A stretch of DNA of 7,519 nucleotides from an uncultured Lysobacteraceae bacterium (GCA_946886995.1 CAMPJU010000056.1:1-7519), one strand, 5' to 3'. Shown: positions 1 to 7,381, numbered from the stretch's first letter. Program-made: numbers and translations. The notes: generated by a model not told the origin, from the sequence alone.

Positions 1-342
1 ACCGTGGAGGCCGTCCCCTACCCGCGTTTCTCGGCCGCCGAGTACGCCGCCCGCTGGCGTGCGATCGAGGAGCTGCAGGCGGCCGCCCGTCTCGACGCGC
101 TCGTCGTGTACGGCACCGGTGCAGCCCGCCACGAGCTGACGTGGCTGACGGCCTGGGGACCGCGCCAGGAGGGCTACCTGGTCGCCGGCGGGAGCCCGCC
201 GCCCGGCGAAACGCCGTCGAACACGACCGGCTTCGCGCCGCGGCTGCGGCAGTCTTCCAGCGCACGCCGGGCGAGTTCGCCGCGCGGCTCGTGGCCGGCG
301 AGGTGGACCAGCCGGACCTCGCGCCCGGAATCGAGCGCATAG
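1..342 (+). CDS. N-terminal fragment of a probable M24-family (Xaa-Pro dipeptidase/creatinase-like) peptidase, truncated by a junction
   Basis: The reading frame is open from the window edge. A GTG at 4-6 is the first possible start here, but the true start may lie upstream. The first 60 or so residues resemble the creatinase-type N-terminal domain that precedes the metallopeptidase fold in M24 proteins: a YPRFSAAEYAARW opening, then LDALVVYG, then HELTWLTAWGPRQEGYLV (about residues 44-60). From about base 184-213 the likeness ends and the frame runs through Gly/Pro/Ser/Arg-rich sequence to a TAG at 340-342. That stretch is the antisense of nnrE and is probably not native to this protein. No metal-binding domain is present, so the fragment cannot be a working peptidase. 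The family call rests on a short stretch and is moderate; another creatinase_N protein is possible. The real gene content is about 1-200. Confidence 0.45.
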   Translation, partial: TVEAVPYPRFSAAEYAARWRAIEELQAAARLDALVVYGTGAARHELTWLTAWGPRQEGYLVAGGSPPPGETPSNTTGFAPRLRQSSSARRASSPRGSWPARWTSRTSRPESSA

Positions 343-656
343 CGCGCCATGACGTAACCGTCGCCGCCGTTGTTGCCGGGGCCGCAGACGACCACGATGC
401 GCTGGGCCTGCGGCCAGTGGCGCAGCGCGCAGCGCCATGCGGCGCGGCCTGCGCGACGCATCAGCTCGAAGGGGTCGCCGCCGGGCTCGGCGTGCGCGCG
501 CGCCTCGATCCGGCGCAGCGAACCGGCATCGTGCAGCGCCGGCAGGGACGCCCGCGCCGCGGGATGCAGGGAGGCCGCCCGCAGTGCGGGAGCGTCGACG
601 GCAGGGGGCGCCTGCGCCGCCGGCACCGCCGCGGTCGTTGCCCGGGTCGCCTTCAT
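174..656 (-). CDS. nnrE: NAD(P)H-hydrate epimerase (YjeF_N) fragment, C-terminally truncated
   Basis: NnrE interconverts the R and S forms of NAD(P)H-hydrate, so that the partner dehydratase (NnrD, usually fused C-terminally) can repair the damaged cofactor. The 160-residue frame shows the YjeF_N start: LRRIEARA (47-54), GDPFELMRRAG (60-70) and the nucleotide-binding motif CGPGNNGGDGYV (91-102), then VRLVHLAGHEPRGELARRA. After VVFDG (about 144-148) the expected stretch leading to the catalytic VDALFG-type motif is absent. It is replaced by a low-complexity tail and a stop at 174-176. The rest of the epimerase domain and the whole dehydratase domain are missing, so the product should be inactive. 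The ATG at 654-656 is chosen because a -10-like box sits seven bases upstream; the Ala-rich first 40 residues are poorly conserved in such proteins. It is divergent from queG, a pairing also seen at the E. coli yjeF/queG locus. Confidence 0.8.
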   Translation of the reverse strand: MKATRATTAAVPAAQAPPAVDAPALRAASLHPAARASLPALHDAGSLRRIEARAHAEPGGDPFELMRRAGRAAWRCALRHWPQAQRIVVVCGPGNNGGDGYVMARYALDSGREVRLVHLAGHEPRGELARRALEDCRSRGAKPVVFDGVSPGGGLPPATR

Positions 657-663
657 GGACGCG

Positions 664-673
664 ATTCTATACT
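664..673. promoter_or_regulatory. Overlapping divergent -10 elements of nnrE and queG
   Basis: Only 23 bases (657-679) separate the two start codons. They are AT-richer than their surroundings and hold TATACT on the plus strand (668-673) and TAGAAT on the minus strand (669 to 664), sharing two bases. TATACT ends six bases before the queG ATG, and TAGAAT ends seven bases before the nnrE ATG. A start site at the normal distance from either box would fall on or next to the A of the ATG, so both mRNAs may be leaderless. I find no convincing -35 boxes and no Shine-Dalgarno sequence. This is inferred from sequence only. Confidence 0.5.
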
Positions 674-679
674 TGCGCG

Positions 680-1798
680 ATGCACGCCCCCGCCGCCCAG
701 GCGCGTCCCGGAACCACTGATCGGGACACCGATCACGCTATCGACCTCGCTGCCGTCGCCCTGCGCATCAAAGCGCTGGCGCGCGATGCCGGGTTCCAGC
801 GCTGCGGGATTTCCGGCGTCGAGCTCGGCGACGACGAGGGCCACCTGCGCGACTGGCTGGCCAACGGGCTGCACGGGTCGATGGACTGGATGGCGCGCCA
901 TGGCGCCCGGCGCGCACGCCCGGCCGAGCTGGTCCCGGGGACGTTGCGGGTGCTGTCGGTCGGGCTGGACTACGGCCAGGACGACGCCGCGGCCTGGGCC
1001 AACCTGGCCGAAGGCGAGCGCGCCTACGTGGCGCGCTATGCCCTGGGCCGCGACTACCACAAGCTCATGCGCCAGCGGCTGCAACGGCTGGCCGACACCG
1101 TGGCGGCCGAGATCGGCCCGTTCGGCCACCGCGTGTTCGTGGACTCGGCGCCGGTGCTGGAGCGCGCGCTGGCGCGCAACAGCGGGCTGGGCTGGATCGG
1201 CAAGCACACCTGCCTGGTCGACAAGGACGGTGGCTCGTGGTTCTTCCTCGGCGAGATCTACCTGGACCTGCCGTTGCCGGTGGACCCGCCAGCGGCGATG
1301 CATTGCGGGACCTGCGTGCGCTGCATCGATGTCTGCCCCACCGGCGCGATCACCGCGCCGCACCGGCTGGATGCGCGGCGTTGCATCTCGTACCTGACGA
1401 TCGAGCACGAGGGCGCGATCGATCCGGAATTGCGGCCGCTGATGGGCAACCGGATCTTCGGCTGCGACGACTGCCAGCTGGTGTGCCCCTGGAACAAGTT
1501 CGCGCGGCGCACCGACGAGCCCGGCTTCCGCGCACGCAACAACCTCGACCAGGCGTCACTCGCCGAGCTGTTCGCGTGGACGGAGGACGAATTCCTGTCG
1601 CGCACCGAGGGCTCCGCGATCCGCCGCAGCGGGCATGCACGCTGGTTGCGCAACATCGCCGTCGCGCTGGGCAATGCCCCGACCACGCCGGACGTGCTCG
1701 CCGCGCTCGAGTCCCGTCGCGACATCGAGGACCCGGTCGTGCGCGAGCACGTCGAATGGGCGCTCGACCGGCACTCGGAGCGAAGCGTCAGCCCTTGA
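680..1798 (+). CDS. queG: Epoxyqueuosine reductase QueG
   Basis: QueG carries out the last step of queuosine synthesis: the cobalamin-dependent reduction of epoxyqueuosine to queuosine at position 34 of tRNAs with GUN anticodons, in the cytoplasm. The 372-residue product has the family's usual length. Visible features are the N-terminal DUF1730-type region, [12 protein letters not shown] with the candidate proton-donating Asp155, and [10 protein letters not shown]. Then come the ferredoxin-like cysteines C209, C212, C215 and C219 ([14 protein letters not shown]), C235, and C262, C265 and C269 ([11 protein letters not shown]), enough for two 4Fe-4S clusters. The C-terminus (about 325-365) looks like a HEAT/PBS-lyase-like repeat. 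The frame is open much further upstream, but that part is antisense to nnrE and unlike QueG. The ATG at 680 fits the -10 box at 668-673. The stop lies inside the end of pgi on the other strand. Nothing essential appears to be missing. Confidence 0.95.
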   Translation: MHAPAAQARPGTTDRDTDHAIDLAAVALRIKALARDAGFQRCGISGVELGDDEGHLRDWLANGLHGSMDWMARHGARRARPAELVPGTLRVLSVGLDYGQDDAAAWANLAEGERAYVARYALGRDYHKLMRQRLQRLADTVAAEIGPFGHRVFVDSAPVLERALARNSGLGWIGKHTCLVDKDGGSWFFLGEIYLDLPLPVDPPAAMHCGTCVRCIDVCPTGAITAPHRLDARRCISYLTIEHEGAIDPELRPLMGNRIFGCDDCQLVCPWNKFARRTDEPGFRARNNLDQASLAELFAWTEDEFLSRTEGSAIRRSGHARWLRNIAVALGNAPTTPDVLAALESRRDIEDPVVREHVEWALDRHSERSVSP

Positions 1799-3341
1799 GG
1801 CGCGCCACCAGCGCGCGGGTGACGGGATCATCGGCGACCGCGTCGCCGTCGAGCGCCGGGAGCAGCGTGCCCGCGAGCTGCTTGCCGAGCTCGACGCCGA
1901 ACTGGTCGAACGGATTGATGCCCCAGAGCACGCCCTGCAGGTAGGTGCTGTGCTCGTACATCGCGAGCAGCGCGCCGAGCGATCCGGGGTCCAGCGCATC
2001 CAGCAGCAGCATGGTGCTGGGCGTGCCGCCGGGATGGTTGCGATGCGGGTCGTCGTTGCCCTGCCCGTTCGCCAGCGCCTCCGCCTGTGCAAGCAGGTTG
2101 GCGTGCAGCGCATGGCGGTTGGCGGCATGCGGATGGCCCGGTTCGACCACGCCGATGAAGTCCGCGGACAGGACGTTGGTCCCCTGGTGCAGGGCCTGGA
2201 AGAAGCTGTGCTGCACGTCGGTCCCGGTCCCGCCCCACCACACCGGCACCGTGTCGCCGGCCACCGGCGCGCCGTCGCTGCGCACGGATTTGCCGAGGCT
2301 TTCCATGACCAGTTGCTGCAGGTACGCGGGCAGCAGCCGCAGGCGTTCGTCGTAGGGCAGCACCACGTGCGAGGCGGCGCCGAGCCCGTTGCGGTTCCAC
2401 ACGGCGGTGAGCGCGTGCAGCATGGCCAGGTTCGAAGCCGGGGGTGCCTCCAGCGCGTGCCGGTCGAACCCCGCGGCGCCGTCCAGCAGCGCCTCGAAGG
2501 CATCCATGCCGATGGCCAGCGCGATCGGGAAGCCGACCGACGACCACAGCGAATAGCGGCCGCCGACCCAGTCCCACATCGGCAGGATGCGGCCCGGATC
2601 GATGCCGGATGCGGCGGCGCGGTCGACGTTGGCGCTGACGGCGAACACGCGGCCGCCGTCGCGTGCGGCATGGTCGCCCAGCCAGTCGCGCACGATCGCG
2701 CCGTTGAGCAGCGTTTCCTGGGTGCCGAAGGTCTTCGACACGAGGATCGCCGCCGTCCGCGCCGGGTCGAGGCCGGACAGCACGCGCCGTGCGGCGGTGC
2801 CGTCGACGTTGGACAGGAAGTGCAGCCGGAACCGCGCGCCGGGCCGCGCCAGCGCATCGACCACCAGCCGCGGCCCGAGGTCCGAGCCGCCGATGCCGAT
2901 GCTCACGACGTCGGTGACGCCGGTCGCGGACAGCGCTTCGACCAGCGCGCGCATGCGGGTGCGGGCGGCGGTCGCGTCGGCATGCGCCTGCCTGGCGACC
3001 GGCGTGTCGACCGGCAGGCCGCGCAACGCGGTGTGCAGCGCCGCGCGCCGCTCGGTGGCATTGACCTGGTCGCCGCCAAGCAGCGCACGCATCGCACTCG
3101 GCAGGTCGGCCTCGCCGGCGATCGCGAGCAAAGCGTCGAACGCGGCGCGGTCGTAGCGCTGGCGTGCGAACGTCGCGCGCAGCGGACCAGCGGCCACCGA
3201 CAGTGCATCGATGCGCGCCGGCTCGTCTGCGATCACTTCGGGAATGCGGCGGCCGGCGGAGCGGCGTGCGTGGACCTGCAGTGCGGTGGCGAGGTCGCCA
3301 TCGCCGGCGAGGCGTGTCGGCGTTGCCTCGCCGTCCGACAT
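1788..3341 (-). CDS. pgi: Glucose-6-phosphate isomerase
   Basis: Pgi interconverts glucose 6-phosphate and fructose 6-phosphate in the cytoplasm, linking glycolysis/gluconeogenesis with the pentose-phosphate and Entner-Doudoroff routes and sugar-nucleotide synthesis. The 517-residue product shows [11 protein letters not shown] (147-157), LSNVDG (176-181), SKTFGTQET (202-210), the first PGI signature [14 protein letters not shown] (257-270), [12 protein letters not shown] (377-388) and the second signature from 470 to 487, ending in Lys487 (the active-site lysine position). In the motif usually written WGEPGTNGQH, where Glu is the catalytic residue in the E. coli and rabbit enzymes, this protein has [10 protein letters not shown], so Gly371 takes that place. 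The start is the ATG at 3341, which overlaps the panD stop by one base (TGATG) and suggests translational coupling. The frame is open further upstream but there runs through panD. It is the last gene of the train and converges on queG. Confidence 0.96.
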   Translation of the reverse strand: MSDGEATPTRLAGDGDLATALQVHARRSAGRRIPEVIADEPARIDALSVAAGPLRATFARQRYDRAAFDALLAIAGEADLPSAMRALLGGDQVNATERRAALHTALRGLPVDTPVARQAHADATAARTRMRALVEALSATGVTDVVSIGIGGSDLGPRLVVDALARPGARFRLHFLSNVDGTAARRVLSGLDPARTAAILVSKTFGTQETLLNGAIVRDWLGDHAARDGGRVFAVSANVDRAAASGIDPGRILPMWDWVGGRYSLWSSVGFPIALAIGMDAFEALLDGAAGFDRHALEAPPASNLAMLHALTAVWNRNGLGAASHVVLPYDERLRLLPAYLQQLVMESLGKSVRSDGAPVAGDTVPVWWGGTGTDVQHSFFQALHQGTNVLSADFIGVVEPGHPHAANRHALHANLLAQAEALANGQGNDDPHRNHPGGTPSTMLLLDALDPGSLGALLAMYEHSTYLQGVLWGINPFDQFGVELGKQLAGTLLPALDGDAVADDPVTRALVARLKG

Positions 3342-3721
3342 CAGGCCGCCTGCCGCGGGATCGAGTCGTTGGTGTGGGTCAGGCGGTTGTCGCGGTCGAC
3401 GTACACCAGCGTCGGCTTGTGCGCGGCGGCTTCGGCCTCGTCGCACTGGCCGTACGCGCAGATGATCACCAGGTCGCCCGGCTGCGCGCAGTGCGCGGCC
3501 GCGCCGTTGACCGAGATGATGCCGCTGCCTTCCTCGCCGCGGATCGCGTAGGTGACGAAGCGCTGGCCGTTGTTGATGTTGTAGATGTGCACCTGCTCGT
3601 ATTCGCGGATGCCGGAGATGTCGAGCAGGCGCCCGTCGATCGCGCACGAGCCCTCGTAGTGGAGCTCGGCGTGGGTCACGGTGGCGCGGTGGATCTTGGC
3701 CTTGAGGACGTTCAGGTTCAT
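3341..3721 (-). CDS. panD: Aspartate 1-decarboxylase (proenzyme)
   Basis: PanD decarboxylates L-aspartate to beta-alanine, the amine half of pantothenate. It is made as a zymogen that cleaves itself before a serine, which becomes the pyruvoyl cofactor. The 126-residue product is full length for the family. The cleavage site is plain: YEGSC with Gly24-Ser25. Other conserved parts are [31 protein letters not shown] and the [21 protein letters not shown] region, all close to the E. coli enzyme. It lies 10 bases downstream of panC and ends in a TGATG overlap with pgi. There is no Shine-Dalgarno sequence before the ATG at 3719-3721. Instead an extended -10-like element (TGGTAGAAT) ends seven bases before it, overlapping the panC stop, so a second leaderless transcript is possible. 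Whether a PanM/PanZ-type maturation factor exists cannot be told from here. Confidence 0.97.
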   Translation of the reverse strand: MNLNVLKAKIHRATVTHAELHYEGSCAIDGRLLDISGIREYEQVHIYNINNGQRFVTYAIRGEEGSGIISVNGAAAHCAQPGDLVIICAYGQCDEAEAAAHKPTLVYVDRDNRLTHTNDSIPRQAA

Positions 3722-3728
3722 GGGCGGA

Positions 3729-3737
3729 ATTCTACCA
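3729..3737 (-). promoter_or_regulatory. Possible internal extended -10 promoter for panD-pgi
   Basis: On the minus strand, bases 3737 to 3729 read TGG TAGAAT, which fits an extended -10 element (TGN plus a -10 hexamer). The TAG of the hexamer is also the stop codon of panC. The box ends seven bases before the panD ATG, the same box and spacing seen before nnrE. No clear -35 is visible. If active, it would make a leaderless panD-pgi mRNA in addition to read-through from pcnB. Confidence 0.4.
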
Positions 3738-4580
3738 ATCCCGCCTGAATTCCACGTTGTCGATCAGCCGCGTCGCGCCCAGTTTCGCGGCCGCCAGGGC
3801 CACCCAGGGCCCGCTGCGCCGCGGCTCGCCCAGGTCCGGCGCCCGGACCACGGTGTAGTCCACGTCGAACCCGGCCGCGGCCAGCCGGTCGTGCGCCTCC
3901 TGCTCGACGATGTCGTGGGGTTCGCCGTCCAGGATGCGGTTGCGCATGGCCTGCAGGACGCGGTGCAGCTCGGGGGCCTTCTCACGCGCCGCGGCGTCCA
4001 GGAACTGGTTGCGCGAGCTCATGGCCAGCCCGTCGGTTTCGCGCAGGGTCGGCGCCGCCAGCAGTTCGACCGGGAACGCGAGGTCGGCCACCAGGTGGCG
4101 GATGACGGCCAGCTGCTGGTAGTCCTTGCGGCCGAACACCGCGATGTCCGGCTGCACCTGGTTGAACAGCCGCGCCACCACCGTGGCGACGCCGTCGAAA
4201 TGGCCGGGGCGGTGCGCGCCTTCGAGCACGTCGGTCACGCCGGGCACGCGGATGCGCACGGCGTTGTCGATGCCGAGCGGGTACATCGTGTCCACGGCCG
4301 GCAGCCAGGCGAGGTCGCACCCCGCCCCGTCCAGCCCGGCGACATCGGCGTCGGGCGTGCGCGGGTAGCGCGAGAAGTCCTCGCCGGGACCGAACTGGGT
4401 CGGGTTGACGAACACGCTCGCGACCACCCGGTCGGCATGCTGCCGCGCCAGCGCCACCAGCGACCGGTGCCCCGCATGCAGGTTGCCCATCGTCGGGACG
4501 AAGCCGACCCGCAATCCCCCGCGGCGCCAATCGGACACGCGCGCGCGCAACGTTTCGAGATCGGAGACCGCCTCGATCAT
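3732..4580 (-). CDS. panC: Pantothenate synthetase (pantoate--beta-alanine ligase)
   Basis: PanC joins pantoate and beta-alanine to give pantothenate, using ATP through a pantoyl-adenylate intermediate. The 282-residue product is full length. The nucleotidyl-transferase fold is marked by [10 protein letters not shown] (29-38, the HIGH-like motif with His35 and His38), [20 protein letters not shown] (55-74, pantoate and Mg contacts), GRKDYQQ (150-156) and LAMSSRN (185-191, the KMSKS-like loop). The C-terminal lid domain ends in [10 protein letters not shown]. It sits three bases after panB with no visible ribosome binding site, so translation is probably coupled to panB. It is followed by panD, whose product supplies its beta-alanine; all three committed pantothenate enzymes except ketopantoate reductase are therefore adjacent. 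The ATG at 4578-4580 gives the usual N-terminus. Confidence 0.97.
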   Translation of the reverse strand: MIEAVSDLETLRARVSDWRRGGLRVGFVPTMGNLHAGHRSLVALARQHADRVVASVFVNPTQFGPGEDFSRYPRTPDADVAGLDGAGCDLAWLPAVDTMYPLGIDNAVRIRVPGVTDVLEGAHRPGHFDGVATVVARLFNQVQPDIAVFGRKDYQQLAVIRHLVADLAFPVELLAAPTLRETDGLAMSSRNQFLDAAAREKAPELHRVLQAMRNRILDGEPHDIVEQEAHDRLAAAGFDVDYTVVRAPDLGEPRRSGPWVALAAAKLGATRLIDNVEFRRDW

Positions 4581-4583
4581 GCG

Positions 4584-5399
4584 TCAGTCGTAGGCGTGGC
4601 TGGCGTCGGGGAACGCGCCGGCGCGGACGGCCTCGGCGAAGGCGCGCACCGCGCCCTCGACCGATCCGCCGCCGGCGAGGAAATCCTTCACGAACTTCGG
4701 CCGGCGGTGGCCGCTGTCCAGCCCCAGCAGGTCGTGCAGCACCAGCACCTGGCCGTCGCAGCCAGGGCCGGCGCCGATGCCGATCGTCGGGATGGCGAGG
4801 TCGGCGGTGATGGCGGCGGCCAGCGGCGACGGCACGCATTCGAGCACCAGCAGCGACGCGCCCGCGTCCGCCACGGCGCGTGCATCGTCGCGCAGCTTCG
4901 CCGCCGCGGCCGCGTCGCGTCCCTGCACCCGGAACCCGCCCAGCCGCAACACCGATTGCGGCGTCAGGCCCAGGTGCGCGCAGACCGGGATCTCGCGCTC
5001 GACCAGGTGGCGGATCACCGCGAGCTTGTGGCCGGCGCCCTCGAGCTTGACCATCGCCGCGCCCGCCTGCAGGCAACGCACCGAAGCATCGAGCGCGCGC
5101 TCCGGCGACGCATCGGCCTGGAACGGCAGGTCGGAGACCAGCAACGCATTGGACAGTCCGCGCGCGACGCAGGCGGTGTGGTACGCGATGTCGTCGACCG
5201 TCACCGGCAGCGTGCTGTCGTGCCCCTGCACGACCATGCCCAGCGAGTCGCCGACCAGCACCAGGTCGATGCCCGCGGCGTCGAGCGTGCGCGCGAAGCC
5301 GGCGTCGTAGCAGGTGAGCATCGCCAGCCGGCGGCCCTCGCGCTTGGCGTCCGCCAGCATCGGCACGGTCCAGCGGCGGGCGGTGGCGTGGGTCGACAT
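4584..5399 (-). CDS. panB: 3-methyl-2-oxobutanoate hydroxymethyltransferase
   Basis: PanB transfers a hydroxymethyl group from 5,10-methylene-tetrahydrofolate to alpha-ketoisovalerate to make ketopantoate, the first committed step to pantothenate and CoA. The 271-residue TIM-barrel protein shows [10 protein letters not shown] (27-36), LVGDSLGMV (48-56), VSDLPF (88-93), VKLEG (117-121), LVLECVP (184-190) and TIGIGAG (205-211). Metal ligands by homology are Asp51, Asp90 and Glu120; the catalytic Glu187 is present. A modest Shine-Dalgarno-like AGGA about four bases before the ATG overlaps the stop codon of folK, with a 4-base gap between the two genes. This is one of the few genes in the train with any such signal. 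No anomalies are seen. Confidence 0.97.
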   Translation of the reverse strand: MSTHATARRWTVPMLADAKREGRRLAMLTCYDAGFARTLDAAGIDLVLVGDSLGMVVQGHDSTLPVTVDDIAYHTACVARGLSNALLVSDLPFQADASPERALDASVRCLQAGAAMVKLEGAGHKLAVIRHLVEREIPVCAHLGLTPQSVLRLGGFRVQGRDAAAAAKLRDDARAVADAGASLLVLECVPSPLAAAITADLAIPTIGIGAGPGCDGQVLVLHDLLGLDSGHRRPKFVKDFLAGGGSVEGAVRAFAEAVRAGAFPDASHAYD

Positions 5400-5403
5400 C
5401 GTC

Positions 5404-5913
5404 CTAGCGTACGACTTCGATGTCGCCGGCCGCCATCACGCCGGGCGCGTCGCGCGCAGGGCCGATGCCCGGGATCACGGCGTCCGGCGCCACGTCCAGC
5501 AGCGGCACCAGGGCGAAGGCGCGCTCGTGCAGGTGCGGGTGCGGCACGCGCAGCCCCGGGGCGTCGATCACGGCGTCGCCGTACAGCAGGATGTCCAGGT
5601 CCAGGCGCCGCGGGCCCCAGCGGTCACTGCCATCCGCGGCGCGGATCCGGCCGAAGGCGCGCTCGACGGCGAGCAGCCGGTCCAGCAGTTCGCGCGGCGC
5701 AAGCGTCGTTTCCAGCGCGGCCGCGGCGTTGATGAAGTCGGGCTGGTCGGTCCTGCCCCACGCGGGCGTGCGGTAGAGCGGCGAGGCACGCAGCAGGCGC
5801 GTGCCGGGGAGCAGGTCGAGGCCGACCAGTGCCGCGCGCAACGCGGCGATGGCGTCGCCTTCGTTGCCCCCGAGGCCGACGATCGCGGTGACCGCGGCCA
5901 CCGGCCCGGTCAT
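5404..5913 (-). CDS. folK: 2-amino-4-hydroxy-6-hydroxymethyldihydropteridine pyrophosphokinase
   Basis: FolK (HPPK) transfers pyrophosphate from ATP to 6-hydroxymethyl-7,8-dihydropterin, activating it for dihydropteroate synthase in folate synthesis. The 169-residue product has VGLGGNEGD (12-20), [10 protein letters not shown] (44-53), QPDFINAAA (57-65) and the HPPK signature [16 protein letters not shown] (98-113), whose Asp105 and Asp107 match the Mg-binding aspartates. [18 protein letters not shown] follows (123-140). The ATG at 5911-5913 overlaps the pcnB stop as ATGA, a coupling arrangement, and no ribosome binding site is visible. The frame stays open far upstream, but that part is the alternate frame of pcnB. 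It sits just before panB, which uses a folate cofactor, so this gene's pathway feeds its neighbour's reaction. Confidence 0.96.
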   Translation of the reverse strand: MTGPVAAVTAIVGLGGNEGDAIAALRAALVGLDLLPGTRLLRASPLYRTPAWGRTDQPDFINAAAALETTLAPRELLDRLLAVERAFGRIRAADGSDRWGPRRLDLDILLYGDAVIDAPGLRVPHPHLHERAFALVPLLDVAPDAVIPGIGPARDAPGVMAAGDIEVVR

Positions 5914-7331
5914 TCGCCGGACGGCGCCGGGCTGCCCGGGGGTCGGCGACGGCGGCGGCGGCGGCGACGGGGCTCCGTGCCCTCGCCCTCGGGACCGCCG
6001 CCGTCGGCCAGCGCCGCCTGCAACGCTTCCTCGATCGCCTCCGGATGCGTCTGCAGCTCGCGCCAGAACTCCACGTCGGCGGCATGTTCGTCCGACGCGG
6101 CAAGGCGCAGGACCAGGAAGTCGTAGGCGGCGCGGAAGCGGGGGTGCGCCAGCAGCCGGTGCACCCGCTTGCGCTGGCGCAGCGAGAACCGCGGCTGCAG
6201 CAGCCAGATCTCCTGCATCGGCACCGAGAAGCGCCGCGGCAACGCGACGACCGAGAGCTGGTGGACCATCACCCGGTCGGCGGCGCGGCGCTGCGCTTCG
6301 ACGGTGTGCACGCCCTGCGCCTGCAGCGCCATCAGCGCGCGGCAATAGGCGGGCCACAGCAGCAGCGCGAACAGGAACGCGGGCGAGACGGGCTCGTCGT
6401 TGGCGACGCGTTCGTCGGTGCCGCGCAGGCCTTCCAGCACCATCCGGCGCAGTGCGCCGCTGCGGTTGGCCGCCATCGCGGCAGCGGATTCCGGCAGCAG
6501 CGCCGGCAACAGGCCGTGTCGTTCGAGCGCATGGAAGCTGGCGACGGCATGGCCGGACAGGAACAGCTTCAGGCATTCCTCGAACAGGCGCGCCGGCGCG
6601 GATTCGCGCAGCAGCGGCGCCAGCCTGGGGATCGGTTCGGCGGTGCCGGCCTCGATCTCGAAGCCGAGCTTCGCGGCCAGGCGCGCCGCGCGCAGCATGC
6701 GCACCGGGTCCTCGCGGTAGCGCGTCTCGGGATCGCCGATCAGGCGCATCAGGCCGTTCTGCACGTCCTCGAAGCCGCCGGTGTAGTCGCGCACCGAGAA
6801 GTCCTCGATGGCGTAGTACAGCGCGTTGGCGGTGAAGTCGCGGCGGATCGCGTCCTCCTCGATGCTGCCGTACACGTTGTCGCGCAGCAGCCGTCCGCCC
6901 TCGTGCAACTCGCGGTCGCCACTGCCGTCGTCGGTGTTCGCCCGGAAGGTCGCGACCTCGATGATCTCGCGGCCGAACACGACGTGCGCGAGGCGGAAGC
7001 GGCGACCGATCAGCCGGCAGTTGCGGAACAGCTGGCGGACCTGCTCGGGCGTGGCATCGGTGGCCACGTCGAAATCCTTGGGATGCCCCCCGACCAGCAG
7101 GTCGCGCACGGCGCCGCCGACCAGGTAACCGGAAAAGCCCGCGTCACGCAGGCGGTACAGCACGCGCAACGCGTTCGGGCTGATGTCCTTGCGGGAGATC
7201 GGATGCTGGTCGCGCGGCACGAGCCGGAGATCGGCGTGCGTGGCGAGCGGCTTGGGGGGCGTGGTGCCCGGGGATGTCTGGGTGCTGGCTGGCATTCGGG
7301 CGGCGTCGCCGCTGGGAGGTAGGGCCGTCAT
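5910..7331 (-). CDS. pcnB: Poly(A) polymerase I
   Basis: PcnB adds 3' poly(A) tails to RNAs, which in bacteria promotes their decay by the degradosome/PNPase; it acts in the cytoplasm. The 473-residue product has the class II nucleotidyltransferase head: ISRKDISPNALRVLYRL (45-61), YLVGGAVRDLLVGGHPKDFD (69-88) with the catalytic pair Asp86 and Asp88, and EVATFR (125-130) with a candidate third carboxylate, Glu126. Next come EEDAIRRDFTANALYY (158-173) and REDPVRMLRAARLAAKLGF (206-224). The HPISRKDIS prelude and the long C-terminus favour PcnB over a CCA-adding enzyme. The tail (about 440-473) is acidic/Gly-rich, then has nine arginines in a row (455-463), then Pro/Ser; a basic tail is known in PcnB and probably helps RNA binding. 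The ATG at 7329-7331 is preferred; Met13 is an alternative. It is the first gene of the train, with an extended -10 (TGCTAGTAT) upstream and no Shine-Dalgarno sequence. Confidence 0.95.
   Translation of the reverse strand: MTALPPSGDAARMPASTQTSPGTTPPKPLATHADLRLVPRDQHPISRKDISPNALRVLYRLRDAGFSGYLVGGAVRDLLVGGHPKDFDVATDATPEQVRQLFRNCRLIGRRFRLAHVVFGREIIEVATFRANTDDGSGDRELHEGGRLLRDNVYGSIEEDAIRRDFTANALYYAIEDFSVRDYTGGFEDVQNGLMRLIGDPETRYREDPVRMLRAARLAAKLGFEIEAGTAEPIPRLAPLLRESAPARLFEECLKLFLSGHAVASFHALERHGLLPALLPESAAAMAANRSGALRRMVLEGLRGTDERVANDEPVSPAFLFALLLWPAYCRALMALQAQGVHTVEAQRRAADRVMVHQLSVVALPRRFSVPMQEIWLLQPRFSLRQRKRVHRLLAHPRFRAAYDFLVLRLAASDEHAADVEFWRELQTHPEAIEEALQAALADGGGPEGEGTEPRRRRRRRRRPPGSPAPSGE
5943..5969. 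repeat. CGN trinucleotide repeat in the 3' end of pcnB
   Basis: Nine consecutive arginine codons on the minus strand (CGT, five CGC, CGT, CGC, CGA) make a nearly pure GCG/CGC tract. It lies about 30 bases before the pcnB stop and the overlapping folK start. Slippage in whole codons would only change the arginine count. A one-base slip would shift the pcnB stop away from the folK ATG and disturb the coupling. Confidence 0.8.
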
Positions 7332-7350
7332 GGCCGGGATGGGGCGGATC

Positions 7351-7367
7351 CGTTGCTCCCCGCAACG
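7351..7367. other. Small inverted repeat between pcnB and tRNA-Glu
   Basis: CGTTGC and GCAACG form a perfect 6-base stem around a 5-base loop. Read on the minus strand, it falls in the predicted pcnB 5' untranslated region. On the plus strand its left arm overlaps the proposed -35 of the tRNA promoter. There is no T-run, so it is not an obvious terminator. It could be an RNA hairpin, a protein site or chance. Confidence 0.4.
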
Positions 7368-7381
7368 GGCCCGCCTATACT
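7353..7381 (+). promoter_or_regulatory. Promoter of tRNA-Glu
   Basis: TTGCTC (7353-7358) and TATACT (7376-7381) are separated by 17 bases. The -10 is close to consensus, and the -35 keeps the conserved TTG. The predicted start near 7388 lies about 54 bases before the mature tRNA, followed by a very GC-rich discriminator of the kind found at stable-RNA promoters under stringent control. The stringent-control point is inferred from composition only. Confidence 0.6.

Noticed and set aside
437..679. Upstream extension of the queG frame to an earlier ATG
   Set aside because: The extra 81 residues are Arg/Ala-rich and antisense to the nnrE fragment. QueG-like sequence and normal family length begin at the ATG at 680, next to a -10 box.
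1770..1800. GC-rich near-inverted repeats as a terminator between queG and pgi
   Set aside because: The pairing is short and imperfect, there is no T-run, and the stretch is coding on both strands.
1635..3551. Long plus-strand open frame (638 codons) opposite pgi and panD
   Set aside because: Composition is Arg/Ala/Gly/His/Gln-rich with no recognisable domain. It is the antisense of well-identified genes in a GC-rich genome, where stop codons are rare.
3342..3647. Upstream extension of the pgi frame
   Set aside because: It runs through panD in another frame. The ATG at 3341, coupled to the panD stop, gives the normal N-terminus.
3681..5732. Long plus-strand open frame (683 codons) opposite panC, panB and folK
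   Set aside because: It has the same shadow pattern: biased composition, no motifs, and it spans several real genes and their junctions on the other strand.
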